Source: Chionoecetes opilio (taxonomy: Eukaryota > Arthropoda > Malacostraca > Decapoda > Majidae). From it: a stretch of DNA of 64,000 nt. The notes beneath the pieces are model-generated. The model was not told where the DNA came from. It worked only from the letters and a program-made list of their open reading frames with translations, and did no database searches. The position numbers were made by a program, and so were the translations under genes. The DNA is taken from assembly GCA_016584305.1 (NCBI GenBank), contig JACEEZ010020231.1:62501-126500 (forward strand). The letters are read 5' to 3'. The number at the start of each line of letters is the position of its first letter. The stretch's first letter is position 1. This document shows positions 1-10,156 of the stretch, one piece after another.

Positions 1-112
1 CAGAAAATTGGGAGATTTTACTACCCATTTTTTTTTTTTTTTTTTTTTTCCTATAAATTTATTTCCAAAATCAGGGTGTGTCTTCCAAGATGCAGCATCT
101 TATAAGCCATAA
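1..112. repeat. Terminal fragment of a Tigger-like element (G family)
   Basis: The stretch 70-110 matches the terminal repeat seen at 16441-16500, 44669-44720 and 47020-47072: a 'cttataagcc.taaaata' end preceded by an 'aaaatcagggtg' stretch. The poly-T at 31-49 and the 'agattttactaccc' segment recur at 16510-16560 and 48005-48070. It is cut by the window edge, so only one end is visible. Confidence 0.55.
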
Positions 113-306
113 AATAGGTATATGAAGATATGAATCTTTACTATAGGTCCGCCTCATGTTTTCACTTGAAAAACACCCTAGTCCCCTGATAGTACCTCTC
201 ATAGACCACTGTATACCTGGACTGTTCACGCGACAATGTTTTGAATTGCGGGGCTGCATAGGGGCCCGCGGGGCGCCCAACAAAAAGATATAGTGGTCTA
301 TGGACT

Positions 307-1056
307 ATCATATAGACTGGTTTATCAGTATATATGATATACTGTAATCTTCGTAAATGTTTGTTCTATAATATTATCAAATAAAAAACAGTAAAACACG
401 CTAAAGAAATGCCATTACGAGACTATGAAGAAATATGCATGAACTTAATGTTCACATAACTCTTCGCCATTTAAAACTTTGCGAGTCAACTTTTATAATG
501 AAGAGTATCAATAGAAGCGCAATTGTATTAGCTTTCCATTGATGTATTTCGTTATCTGATAAATTAATTAAAACCATGCATAAATTAGCGTTAAATAAAT
601 AAATAAAATCATCAATCGGGTAATTTTCCCGACTGATGATGTTATTTATTTACTTATATATTTCGTTTCCTGATAAATTAATTAGTACCGTGTATAAATT
701 AGCGTTGACTAAATAAATAACATCATAAATCGGGAAAATTACCCGATTGATGATTTTATTTATTTAGTTAACGCTAATGTATGCATGGTTCTAATTAATT
801 TATCAGATAACGAAATATAGCAATGGAAAGCTAATAAAATAGCGCTTCTATTGATACCCTTCATGATAAAAGTTGACTTGTAAAGTTTTAAATGGCGAAG
901 AGTTGAAGTGAATATTAAGTTCATGCATATTTCTTCAGAGTCTCGTAATGGCATTTCTTTAGCGTGTTTCACTGTTTTTTATTTGATAATATTATAGAAC
1001 AAACATTTACGAAGATTACAGTATATCATATATACTGATAAACCAGTCTATATGAT
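307..1056. repeat. Foldback element, 750-bp inverted repeat
   Basis: The left arm, starting atcatatagactgg at 307, is the reverse complement of the right arm ending ccagtctatatgat at 1056. Similarity holds for about 340 bp per arm, for example gaacaaacatttacgaagat at about 1000 against its complement near 350. A smaller palindrome around 'atcgggtaattttcccga' sits in each arm near 615 and 740. The centre (about 655-700) is unpaired and repeats the word gataaattaatta. A further pair of short inverted repeats (204-226 against 1126-1150) lies outside. There is no coding capacity. Confidence 0.85.
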
Positions 1057-1126
1057 CCGTATCTGTATATATGAATCTGAGCGGCCCTCCGACTTCGGCC
1101 CCTTGTGCGACAGGCCGATATTCCCG

Positions 1127-1516
1127 TGCGCAGTCCAGGTATACAGTGGTCTATGTACCGCTACATACTGTATATTATAGTAAAACACGGTAGTACCTAT
1201 GACTGGACTGCACTTACCAGTGCCCTCGCCATTTGCATTCGCCAGTGTTTACATTCTATGTATCAGCTGTTGGAAACAGCTGTGGGTGGAACTGGCCGCT
1301 AAATGTCTTCTCCAGTTGTCGCTTTTGCTCTGGAAGTGACGCATATTGTAGTTGTCTGACTGGAGTTACGGTAGTTGGTGTACAGCGATTGTTAGTAGTG
1401 CTGTTCCACTTGTTTGGCACTCGGTGGTAAAGGTTATTTTATCCTTGCCGTATAAGTCGACCCCTAGTTATGGAGAGATTTATTCAGGCTCAGAGAGTCG
1501 ACTTGTACATTTACGG
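1127..1516. mobile_element. Tigger-like element, E family, partial copy
   Basis: This stretch is an inverted copy of the DNA flanking the hAT-like element at 17933-18080 and 20867-21110, and is related to 61300-62007. Its right terminus reads ...gtcgacttgtacatttacgg followed by TA at 1517, the reverse complement of the family end CCGTAAATGGCGGCGTACAA. The left limit is not clear. It preserves the pre-insertion sequence of the hAT-like element, which makes it useful as an empty-site reference. Confidence 0.65.
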
Positions 1517-2556
1517 TATATATATTTCAAAATTTGAAATGATTTTTTTAATTAATATTTGCCAGCCATCACGACTTATTGTAATTATGAAATAACGAAT
1601 ACCGACTTATCAAAGTTTTACTGTATTTTCATTTTTTCATTTTTTTTCAATACATCTCATTATTTATCATTGACTTTTTTTTTCAAATATGCCGAATACG
1701 GGGCAGTGCCGGATGCTAGAATGCCGGATAAAGGTACTTCCAATGTAATTAAACAAAATTTAAGAAATTTGCCATGAAAATGCAAAACCATAGACTTTAA
1801 CTTATATAACTAATTTTAAAGCATCCATAGTAAAGATTTTTTTTTTTATATCCGTAATAACATTACTGGGCCATCTTTCACAGACAGTTTTGACTGGAAG
1901 TCTTGTATATTGCTTGCTAATTCAGCTTCCATGAAAGTGAGTGTGGTGTGTCATATCCATCAATTCAGCCCCTCTTGGATGTTGGCATGGGCCTCATCTG
2001 CCCATAGGCTATGTGCAGTGTATTTGTTATGTGTGAGGTGGTTCCAATCACAACGTTGGAATCAATATTTTTTCTAATAATTCTCATTTTTTTATGTGTT
2101 GAATGTTTTACTTTGCTGCATAATAGTGTATATTGTTATATTCCACCACTGATCTTATGGCTGTCACTTTCACATTTCACATATATCTTGATGTAGCCCC
2201 ATGAAAATGCACCTGAATAATAGAGAGAATTTTGATAAAAGTTTCTACTTGGTTGTAATGACCATTGAGCCCAATCCTTGATTTAGGGTATAACTCACCT
2301 TTCAGTATCTCTGTTCAGTGTATTTAACAGTCATACATGAATGCATGCATGTATGAATAATATTCATTCTATATTTATACAGAAATGTATAAAAGAAAAT
2401 AAGTATTTCATTTAAATTTGATAAAATTGTCATTAAGTAGACATGCCAAATATAGACATTTCATTCAGTTATGATTGTAAGTTTTAGGAGAGGTGTAGGA
2501 CGCACCATTTTATTTCAGGTTAATTAATTTTATTATTTTTTCTTGATAATATTGTA
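1517..2556. other. Upstream flank of porcupine, nothing recognised
   Basis: AT-rich sequence with short T runs and small unsupported open frames. I see no coding exon, no RNA gene and no clear transposon end. Any 5' untranslated exon or promoter of porcupine could lie here or further left, but nothing in the sequence identifies it. Confidence 0.4.
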
Positions 2557-2625
2557 GTGCTTGGATGGATAGGTTCTACCCTGAACCATAAAGAGACTGC
2601 AAGTCTAGGATTTTTTTCTTTCCAG

Positions 2626-2709
2626 ATGGAAGATTTAGCCTATGCAGATTATGATTATGAATTTGCTCCAGATGAAGATAGTGAAGAATATTTGGATTAC
2701 TATGAGGAA
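2626..2709 (+). CDS. porcn: Porcupine O-acyltransferase, first visible coding exon
   Basis: Porcupine is an ER multi-pass MBOAT enzyme that adds palmitoleate to Wnt ligands, which they need for secretion and signalling. This exon starts with ATG directly after a good acceptor (tttctttccag) and ends at a GTGAGT donor. It is exactly 28 codons, so it leaves phase 0. It encodes a very acidic, tyrosine-rich N-terminus (MEDLAYADYDYEFAPDEDSE at residues 1-20). The acidic run resumes in the next exon, and recognisable enzyme sequence begins only there. The frame is open further upstream to about 2557, so an earlier start or an unspliced 5' extension cannot be excluded. I chose the ATG at 2626 because the splice site lies immediately before it. 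Identity rests on the downstream exons. Intron 1 (2710-29429) is 26.7 kb. Confidence 0.8.
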
Positions 2710-3610
2710 GTGAGTACTACAATTAATTTTCTATTGATAGAAGATAAAGTTTGTTAAACTTGCCCACATTATGGATAGTTGTGCTGGTCGTATGCATTAC
2801 ATGTGTAGGTTGCTTGTATACACCACATCAAAATATTGTGTATTATAGATGCATAATGAATAACAGATATTCAGGTGATTTTGATATTTTAGTTGGCCCT
2901 TGACATTCGCGGGGATTAGGTAACAGATGGTCGCGAAAATAAAGAGTCCGTAAAAAACTGCCACCCCCTGTAAAACTACCCCTGGACCCCTGATTTTCTT
3001 ATATCACTAAAGACACATTCTATTTACATCTTTAAAAACAGCATAAATGACAAAAAAAACTAAAAAAAATGGTAAACATTTACAGGGAGGTCCCATTATA
3101 CGAGCATTCGGTATACGAGAATCCGATGATACGAGATGTGTAAATTAGGGTCTATTTTCAATACACGAGATCGAAAATCCAATGCTACGACATTCAAACT
3201 GGGGTGAGTAAAATTACCAAGTTATTTACTAAAGTAAATTACAAGTTATTTACTAAAATTATAAAGTCATTTACTGACTATATGATTTTACCTAAGGTTG
3301 TACGATAATTAATCAATTTGAAAATATGATAATTCTGGTGGCTCGGTACGACAATGTGGCCTACAAAAATTCACATCCTGGACGATGTACAATGATTCAG
3401 ATGCGCAGAGACGAGTTTGTGGGCAGTGGAAGAGGTCTGCGCACCCCTCCCTCCTCCTAGGGTAGGTCCCTTACCTACCCTACCCTCTCGAGTCTTCAAT
3501 CCTACCTCCCCCCCCTTTTTTGCACCCCCGTCTGCCTTCTCCCCCCTTTCTCATTCACCTCCACCCACCCTCTACTCCCTTCCCCCTACTCCCATGACCA
3601 CGTTGTGATG

Positions 3611-3692
3611 CCACCCACCCCCTACTCCCTACCCCCTACTCCCATGACCACGTGGTGATGGGGGAAGTGGGTAGGGAGTAGGGGGTGGGTGG
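3611..3692. repeat. 82-bp near-perfect palindrome in a C-rich tract
   Basis: The arm ccacccaccccctactccct is mirrored by agggagtagggggtgggtgg about a ccacgtgg centre at 3648-3655. A related half-copy precedes it at 3562-3610. Confidence 0.75.
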
Positions 3693-3929
3693 TGGATCCA
3701 CCCCCGTTTTAACCACTCACACCCCCAACAACGCCTTCTCCATCCCCCCCCCGTTTCCCCACCACCACCATCACCCCCTTCTTTATTACAAGCCCCCTCC
3801 CCCGTTTCCCCCCTTCTCCATTACCAACACAACCCTGTTTCTCCCACCTTCATCTCTAGCCCCGGCCCCTTCCTTCTCCATCACCATGGCAGCACACACC
3901 CACGTGTGAGGCATGCTGCATGAGGCATG

Positions 3930-4180
3930 GCTCTTGACGCTATCGTGATACATGGCACTGTCGTGGTTATCGTAACTCTATCGTGACGACAAAATGACCG
4001 TTGATTTTCCGTTCGTGACTTTGTCTTACAGGTGTCATGACTCCATCGTGACCATCTTACGACCGTCATGACACATACGTACAGGCAGCATGACATTGTT
4101 GTGAGGCTATCGTGGTCTGCCTTTATCGTGGACAAATTTCACGATAGCGTCAATAATCAAATTGGTGGCGCTATCGTGGC
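3930..4180. repeat. Degenerate array of TATCGTGA / TCATGA words
   Basis: The words tatcgtga, ctgtcgtgg, ctatcgtgac, ttcgtgac, gtcatgac, catcgtgacc, ctatcgtgg and ttatcgtgg recur every 15-30 bp. Spacing is not constant, so it is neither a simple satellite nor a CRISPR array. The function is unknown. Confidence 0.5.
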
Positions 4181-4873
4181 TCGATTATGGAATGTGTGAA
4201 GGGAGCTCAAGTGATCAAGGGGAGGAGGAAGAACTCTAACCCAGTCATCCCTGCAAACGCAGTCACCCCTGTTTTCTCTCGAGCCTCGGAGAGAGAAAAC
4301 AGGGACTCTCAGCTGGCTACTTGCCAGCTTCCTGTCTCCCCACACAACATTACCACTTGTGAGTGTTATGCATGTTTTATGTTTAATTTGTGTGCAGTTA
4401 TGCAGTTATGTTATTTTGTGTGCTATTTTCTCTTTCAGAATGCTTTTTCTACAGAATAGGTAGTACAATGTGGGTAATATAGACGCTGTGTGTTTGTTGT
4501 GTTTGCTATAGTTTATTTTAGCTTGAAAAACTCGTCTTTTTTTTTTTCTTTTTCTTTTTTAATTGATGGGGTCCTGGAACCAAACCTATATTTTACCATT
4601 AGTTATGTGTTTCGTTATACGAGATTTAGCTTTACGAGTATGCCAGGGGGAATCTAACTGCTCGTATCTTCGGGACCTCCCTGTATATGGTACAGTCGAT
4701 CCTTAACATTCGTGTTTTTAAATCACGGTTTTGATAATTTGTGGGGAGGGCTACGAATCCCTTAAAGGCTTAAGGTAATACAGTGGTCCCTCACGTTTGG
4801 CGATTTAATTAGTCAGCGCCAAAAGTGAATTTCGCCAAACGTGCATAGTACTTTCAATGGAAAATTATCCATT

Positions 4874-5515
4874 AGTCTTTGACGAGGCCCGAGTTCACCC
4901 TTTTGACATCCATTTTTGTACTTTAACTGCTTAAAAGCAAAGACATTATACATGAAACATTAACAGCAATACAAAAGACAATAGATAATAGATAACAGAT
5001 TTTATTTACCATGAATTATTTAGAGTTAGGCGCCGATGTAATGCATAATACTAAGAAAAAACAAGAGCTGGGGCTACAAGTTGGCGGTTGATGCTGCCAA
5101 GATGGCCATCAGATGTAAACATCACCCCCTCCCGCTGCCGCTCTCCACTGTAAAACGTCTGATATCTCGGGTCTGCCGCTTCACCTGGGATACCTGGCTA
5201 GGCGACGCCCTCCGTGCCACCACCATGGAGCATTACTGCTCAGACTCCTCCCCGCACCCAAGGATAAGATAAACATCCCGCTTCCTGAATGTCTACCTCA
5301 CCCGCCTGCGGGCTGCTGCCACACAACACTCACGGCCCACCTGACGACGAGTCACCTAGTCTTTGACGAGGCCCGAATTCACACTTTTGACCTCCATTTT
5401 CGTACTTTAACTGCTTAAAAATAAAGAAATTATGCATGAAACATTAACATCAATACAAAAGACAATAGATAATAGATAACAGATGTTATTTACCTTTAAT
5501 TATTTAGAGTTAGGC
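4874..5515. repeat. 158-bp direct repeats flanking a LINE fragment
   Basis: The segments 4874-5031 and 5358-5515 are near-identical direct copies (agtctttgacgaggcccga at the start, tatttagagttaggc at the end). They bracket about 325 bp that includes a LINE 3' fragment. Being 158 bp, they are too long for a target-site duplication. A tandem duplication followed by insertion, or a template-switch event, is more likely. Confidence 0.7.
5081..5357 (+). pseudogene. Non-LTR retrotransposon 3' fragment (RNase H-bearing lineage)
   Basis: The encoded stretch VKRLISRVCRFTWDTWLGDA followed by SDSSPHPRIR is homologous to the fragment at 23402-23857. There it sits between RNase H and the C-terminal Cys-rich tail. 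The frame breaks after 5272. A 100-bp related piece lies at 17015-17125. Confidence 0.65.
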
Positions 5516-6007
5516 ATGGTGAGACGAGTGAGTGTGGTGGTTGTGTAGGCACACTAATTCTTTTTCACCTCTTTCTTGTTCCTCTTTATGTTCCACACAG
5601 TCAATTCTAGCACCCCTAATGCCCACACAATGTCACAATTTCAAGCACCTTCATCTATCATGTCCAATATCCTGTTTGTCAACGACAGTGTAGGCTTTGT
5701 GCTGTTTACCTTTCCTTCACTCTCGTTTCTCCTCTTTTTTGCCCTTGTCCTTGTCGTCACCTGGCTTCCTTGAACCACCACCACCACCAGTATTTATAGA
5801 TGCCATAATCTTAGCACGAATCGCCAAAGGTACCGTCACTTGGAGCAAAAAACAGTGCAGTCGTCAAGATGGCTGCCGGGAAAATAGCAAACCAACATGG
5901 GCGCTTGCGGGCAGTGCATTCTGGGTCGACGTCAGCACGCGTCTCGCCAAAAGTGAATTTGAAGTGCCAAATTGGGATTCTGGTACCATATCCAACCTAT
6001 TGCCAAT

Positions 6008-6779
6008 AAGGGAGGTCCCGAAGATACGAGCAGTTAGGTTCCACCTGGCATACTCGTAAAGCGAAATCTCGTATAACGAAACACATAACTAATGGTAAAA
6101 TATAGGTTTGGTTCCAGGACCACATCAATTTAAAAAGAAAGAAAAAAAAAGACATGTTTTTCAAGCTAAAATAAACTATAGCAAACACAACAAACACACA
6201 GCGTCTATATTACCCACACTGTACTACCTATTCTGTAGAAAAAGCATTCTGAAAGAGAAAATAGTACACAAAATAACATAACTGCACATTAATTAAACAT
6301 AAAACATGCATAACAAGCAAAAAAGACGTTGTAATGTAGGGGACGCCGCGTGATACAAGAGAAGGTAGTGTAGCGGTCCCAAGGTTGGGACCGCTACACC
6401 TGCTAATTACCCCTAAAGGTCAGGCTGCGCCATATGCTTAATTACCCTTCAGGTCACGCCTTGCTAGGGGTGACCTGACTGCGGTCCCAAGGTTGGGGCA
6501 GTACACCTGCTACCCCCATAGGTCAGGCCGCGCCATACGCTTAATTACCCTTCAGGTCACGGCTTGCTAGGGGTGACCTCACTGGAGTCAACCAAATCCC
6601 CCTTTGTCCAGCCAGGGAGTGGTAGGGAGCTCATTTTGAACTTGATAATTTTACTCACCCCAGTTTGAATGTCGTATCATTGGATTTCCGATCTCGTATA
6701 TTGAAAATAGACCCTAATTTACACATCTCGTATCATCGGATTCTCGTATATCGAATTCTCGTATAACGGGACCTCCCTG
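6008..6779. mobile_element. TA-flanked DNA element, B family, copy B2 (short form)
   Basis: In this inverted orientation the left end (gggaggtcccgaagatacga) is the cagttagg-type terminus and the right end is the TACGAG-iterated terminus (cgggacctccctg, TA at 6780). The first bases of the left end are mutated. It is about 772 bp, the same length class as 24158-24934, and holds two units of the 'gacctgaagggtaatta' minisatellite. Confidence 0.8.
6395..6592. repeat. Minisatellite, about 110-bp unit, two copies
   Basis: The unit contains 'cggtcccaaggttggg', 'acacctgctaattacccc', 'ggtcaggc(t/c)gcgccata' and 'acccttcaggtcacgcc'. The same unit occurs about 3x at 7330-7640 and 2x at 24535-24745, in other B-family copies. 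Confidence 0.75.
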
Positions 6780-7329
6780 TACATCGTTCAGTCCATCGTT
6801 CACTTTTCCTCACGTTTTCCCCAACTGAGACACACGAGAGCTGGCTATTTCCACCTCTCACACCCTCCCTGCCCAACCCACACATCCACACACATGCGGC
6901 ACATCTTCCTGCACCTCTCACTCACCTCGTCTATGACTTCGTCGTACATTTTGACGTATTTTCACGCTAAAACAAGGCTCGAGATAGGTTGGCAAGCGCG
7001 TGTTGTTGTTGTCCGCCTGCAGTGTTGCCAACAGGGATTTGAATTTTTGTAGGCCACATTGTTGTACCGAGCCACCAGAATTATCATATTTTCAGATTGA
7101 TTATCGTACAACCTTAGGTAAAATCATATACAGGGAGGTCCCGTTATACGAGCATTCGGTATACGAGAATCCGATGATACGAGATGTGTAAATTAGGGTA
7201 AATTTTCAATATACGAGATTGAGAATCCAATGATACGACATTCAAACTGGGGTGAGTAAAATTATCAAGCTAAAAATGCACGCCCTACCACTCCCAGGCT
7301 GGACAAAGGGGTATTTGGTTGACCCCAGT

Positions 7330-7640
7330 GAGGTCACCCCTACCAAGCCATGACCTGAAGGGTAATTAAGCATATGGCGCTGCCTGACATTTAGGGGTAA
7401 TTAGCAGGTGTGCAGCCCCAACCTTGGGACTGCAGTCAGGTCACCCCTAGCAAGGCGTGACCTGAAGGGTAATTAAGCATATGGCGCGGCCTGACCTTTA
7501 GGGGTAATTAGCAGGTGTGTGGCCCCAACCTTGGGACTGCAGTCAGGTCACCCCTAGCAAGGCTTGACCTGAAGGGTAATTAAGCATATGGCACGGCCTG
7601 ACCTTTAGGGGTAATTAGCAGGTGTTCGGCCCATACCTTG
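7330..7640. repeat. Minisatellite, about 110-bp unit, about three copies
   Basis: Tandem units read gtcacccctagcaaggcgtg, then acctgaagggtaattaagca, then cctttaggggtaattagcag. The three units differ from each other by scattered substitutions. Confidence 0.85.
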
Positions 7641-7954
7641 GGACCCCTACACTACCTTCTCTTGTATCACGCGGCGTCCCCTACATTACAACGTCTTTTT
7701 TGCTTGTTATGCATGTTTTATGTTTAATTAATGTGCAGTTATGTTATTTTGTGTGCTATTTTCACTTTCAGAATGCTTTTTCTACAGAATAAGTAGTACA
7801 GTGTGGGTAATATAGACGCTGTGTGTTTGTTGTGTTTGCTATAGTTTATTTTAGCTTGAAAAACATGGTCTTTTTTTTTTTTTTTTTTTTTTTATAATTG
7901 ATGGGGTCCTGGAACCAAACCTATATTTTATCATTAGTTATGTGTTTCGTTATA

Positions 7955-8763
7955 CAATAAACCCTTCATGCTCGCGGGGGTTAGGGAACAGACACACCCG
8001 CGAGTATCGTAAATCCGCGAGCATTACATTAGTCATTCATTTACCCATAGTTTTTTTTAGTTTTTTTTATTTTTTATTTTTTTTATACGTAACAAGGAAC
8101 TGGCCAAGGGCACAACAAAAATGGGTAACACAAAGCCCGCTTAGTCGCCAGTCCCTATAAAGAAGACAGTAAGAGAATAAAATAAAAACAGGGGTAGGCC
8201 AATTTAGTTCGGGAGGTGTCTTGTTACTCTTCTTCTGAAAAGATTTAAGCCATAGGAAAGTGGAAAAATAGAAACAGGAAGAGAGTTCCAGAGTTTACCA
8301 GTGAAAGGGATGAAAGAGTAAAGATACTGATTAACTCTTGCATTAGGAAGATGGACAGAATAGGGATGAGAATGAGTAGAAAGTCTTGTGCAGCGAGGCC
8401 GCGGGAGTGGGGGAGGCATGCAGTTAGCAAGTTCAGAAGAGCAGTGAGCATGAAAGTAATGGTAGAGGAGAGCAAGAGAAGCAACATTGTGGCGGTGATT
8501 TAAAGATTGAAGACAGTCAGTCAGAGGAGGGGAGTTGATGAGACGAAAAGCTTTTGACTCAACCCTGTTTAGGAGAGCTGTATGAGTGGATCCTCCCCAA
8601 ACATGTGAGACATACTCCATACATGGGCGGATAAGGCCCCTGTAGAGAGCAAGCAATTGGGAGGGAGTAGAAAAAAGGAAAAGGAAAAAAAAAAGGGGAG
8701 GTTGAAAACGAGCGAGTAATCAAATCCGCGAGCCTGAAACCCGCGAGCATGAAGGGTTTACTG
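7955..8763. mobile_element. TA-flanked MITE, D family, carrying a LINE fragment
   Basis: The ends caataaacccttcatgctcg and cgagcatgaagggtttactg are inverted repeats with TA outside (7953-7954, 8764-8765). CGCGAG words repeat inside both ends. About 640 bp of the 809 bp is a reverse-oriented LINE 3' end (8050-8690). Confidence 0.85.
8050..8690 (-). pseudogene. Jockey/CR1-like LINE 3' end, nearly intact C-terminus
   Basis: An uninterrupted 150-codon frame (8204-8656) encodes the C-terminal tail of a non-LTR reverse transcriptase. It starts after LALYRGLIRPCMEYVSHVWG and ends RRVTRHLPN-stop. The same tail, with two breaks, closes the longer copy at 13768-15467. The 3' untranslated segment and the poly-A (poly-T at 8050-8085 on +) follow. 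No reverse transcriptase core is present because the copy is 5'-truncated. Confidence 0.8.
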
Positions 8764-9099
8764 TACGAGATTTCGCTTTACGAGTATGCCAGGTGGAACC
8801 TAACTGCTCGTATCTTCGGGACCTCCCTGTAGTCAGTAAATGACTTTATAATTTTAGTAAATAACTTGTAATTTACTTTAGTAAATAACTTGGTAATTTT
8901 ACTCACCCCAGTTTGAATGTCGTAGCATTGGATTTTCGATCCCGTATATTGAAAATAGACCCTAATTTACACATCTCGTATCATCGGATTCTCGTATATC
9001 GAATGCTCGTATAACGGGACCTCCCTGTACTTTGTTGCGCCTAGCTGAGACTCGCCAAACGCGAGGGATCACTGTACATTTGATAATTCGCTGGGTTAA

Positions 9100-9935
9100 T
9101 CGCGTGGTCTTGCAGGGTCCGTAAATGTGTTTCCTGCCAATCCCGCACTACCCCACCTCCAACACAATACCCTTTCTACGTGCGGCTGCCCTCCCACCAC
9201 CGCTCCGCTTCAGTTTTGCAGTAATCACGGTAGTAATCCGCGGTGGAAGGGCAAGGCAGGACATAGTGTAGTAGTTGTGATTCCTCCATCTCTAGGCAGT
9301 GTTCGCATGGGTTGGCCGCTTAATTTGTCATTTGGGTTGTTCCGAGGTAGCCCAGGCGAAGGCGATGCAGGCTGGTGATGGTGCGTGGATCCATCGTAGA
9401 AGGCGGGAAGAATGATTCAAATGAGTGACTGTTGCATACCACATAGCGGAGATTGAACCCTCTGCGAGAAGGTCTTCAAAGGCTGCCTTGTCAAGTCTTT
9501 TCACTGCAGCAGACACACGAGACTTGATGAGTGAGAGGCTGGGGGAGAGCCGGACAGAGACAGGTTTGTTGGTGGTGGCAGAGGTGGTCGAGCAGCTTGG
9601 TCCGCGCACTCATTGCCCGCGATCCCTACATGCCCCGGGACCCAGTGAAGGGTGATGGTGTTATTGTGAGCTGCAAGGCGTTGAAAAAGATCGTATATTG
9701 ATGACAGGAGTAATACGTTGTCCTTTAAGGAGAGGTGATCGAGTGCCTCCAATGATGAGAGCGAGTCGGTGAAGATGTTGATGGCACCGTCACGTAGATT
9801 CCTTGCATGTTCGAGGGCGCATTGTATGGACTATGGCAGTGTGTTCAGCTTGGAAGGCCAAAACACCGTCGGTGATGCAGGAGTGGATGTGTCCTTCACA
9901 CACAAAGGCGGCCCATCACGGTAGTGTCCACAGCT
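9100..9935 (-). pseudogene. Non-LTR retrotransposon fragment: RNase H and C-terminal Cys-rich tail
   Basis: On the minus strand 9501-9752 encodes LHWVPGHVGIAGNECADQAA, the final block of a retroelement RNase H (H-x-x-x-H...D type). A frame change then leads to ...CEHCLEMEESQLLHYVL followed by PC, the C-x-x-C...H...C tail typical of I/Nimb-clade LINEs. At least two frameshifts and a stop make this a dead copy. It lies between the C element and the right end of the outer nested element. Confidence 0.75.
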
Positions 9936-10156
9936 CGTGCGCATTTTACTTTACTGTATTGATGATATTACACTGCTTTGTTAATTTTAACCACTTTCTA
10001 CAGTTTATTTGTCATATATACTGTTTTTAAAGATGCAGAGAGGATGTGGCTTTAGTTATATATGGAAAGGAGAGATCCAGGGGTAATTATTAGCAGATTT
10101 TTTGCTATCGGGATGATCTCTGTTACCTAACCCTAGTGAATGTTAAGGGACTACTG

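Larger units (their letters stand above)
3083..4683. mobile_element. TA-flanked DNA element, B family, copy B1
   Basis: The termini cagggaggtccc...gggacctccctg are inverted repeats with TA on both sides (3081-3082, 4684-4685), as in pogo/Tigger elements. The left end carries the word (A)TACGAG about every 16-20 bp (3098, 3113, 3130, 3167). The right end carries its complement plus the segment taactgctcgtatcttcggg. It has no transposase. The interior holds a C-rich tract, an 82-bp palindrome (3611-3692) and a TCGTGA-rich stretch (3930-4180). Confidence 0.85.
7131..8829. mobile_element. TA-flanked DNA element, B family, copy B3, inserted in B4
   Basis: Complete termini cagggaggtcccgttatacg (TA at 7129-7130) and cttcgggacctccctg (TA at 8830-8831). 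It splits another copy of its own family and is itself split by the D element at 7955-8763. It carries about three units of the 110-bp minisatellite (7330-7640). Confidence 0.85.
7031..9027. mobile_element. TA-flanked DNA element, B family, copy B4 interrupted by B3
   Basis: The internal sequence at 7040-7130 (gtaggccacattgttgtacc) continues at 8830, and the right terminus cgggacctccctg is at 9015-9027 with TA after it. The order matches the uninterrupted copy at 43515-43760. Its left end is not found, so this is a truncated copy. Confidence 0.65.
4781..9074. mobile_element. TA-flanked element, C family, containing nested insertions
   Basis: The left end cagtggtccctcacgtttgg (TA at 4779-4780) and right end ccaaacgcgagggatcactg (TA at 9075-9076) are inverted repeats. 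The CGCCAAA word recurs inside both ends. Nested inside are a LINE 3' fragment, B-family copies B2, B3 and B4 and the D element, so the original element was much shorter. Confidence 0.75.
2891..10156. mobile_element. Outer DNA element of a nested cluster, boundaries tentative
   Basis: The sequence at 2892-2930 (ttggcccttgacattcgcgg, then ggattaggtaacaga) is the reverse complement of 10100-10156 (ctgttacctaaccctagtg, then aatgttaagggactactg). This suggests the two ends of one element with everything between inserted later. A similar end (cagtcgatccttaacattcg) starts at 4693 after TA, so two related elements may be superposed. The pairing of ends is inference. Confidence 0.45.

Noticed and set aside
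6395..7640. CRISPR-like spaced repeats
   Set aside because: Units are about 110-bp tandem repeats with no unique spacers, in a eukaryotic transposon.
9127..9655. Plus-strand frames of 76-83 codons
   Set aside because: They are antisense to a LINE fragment with clear RNase H motifs on the minus strand.
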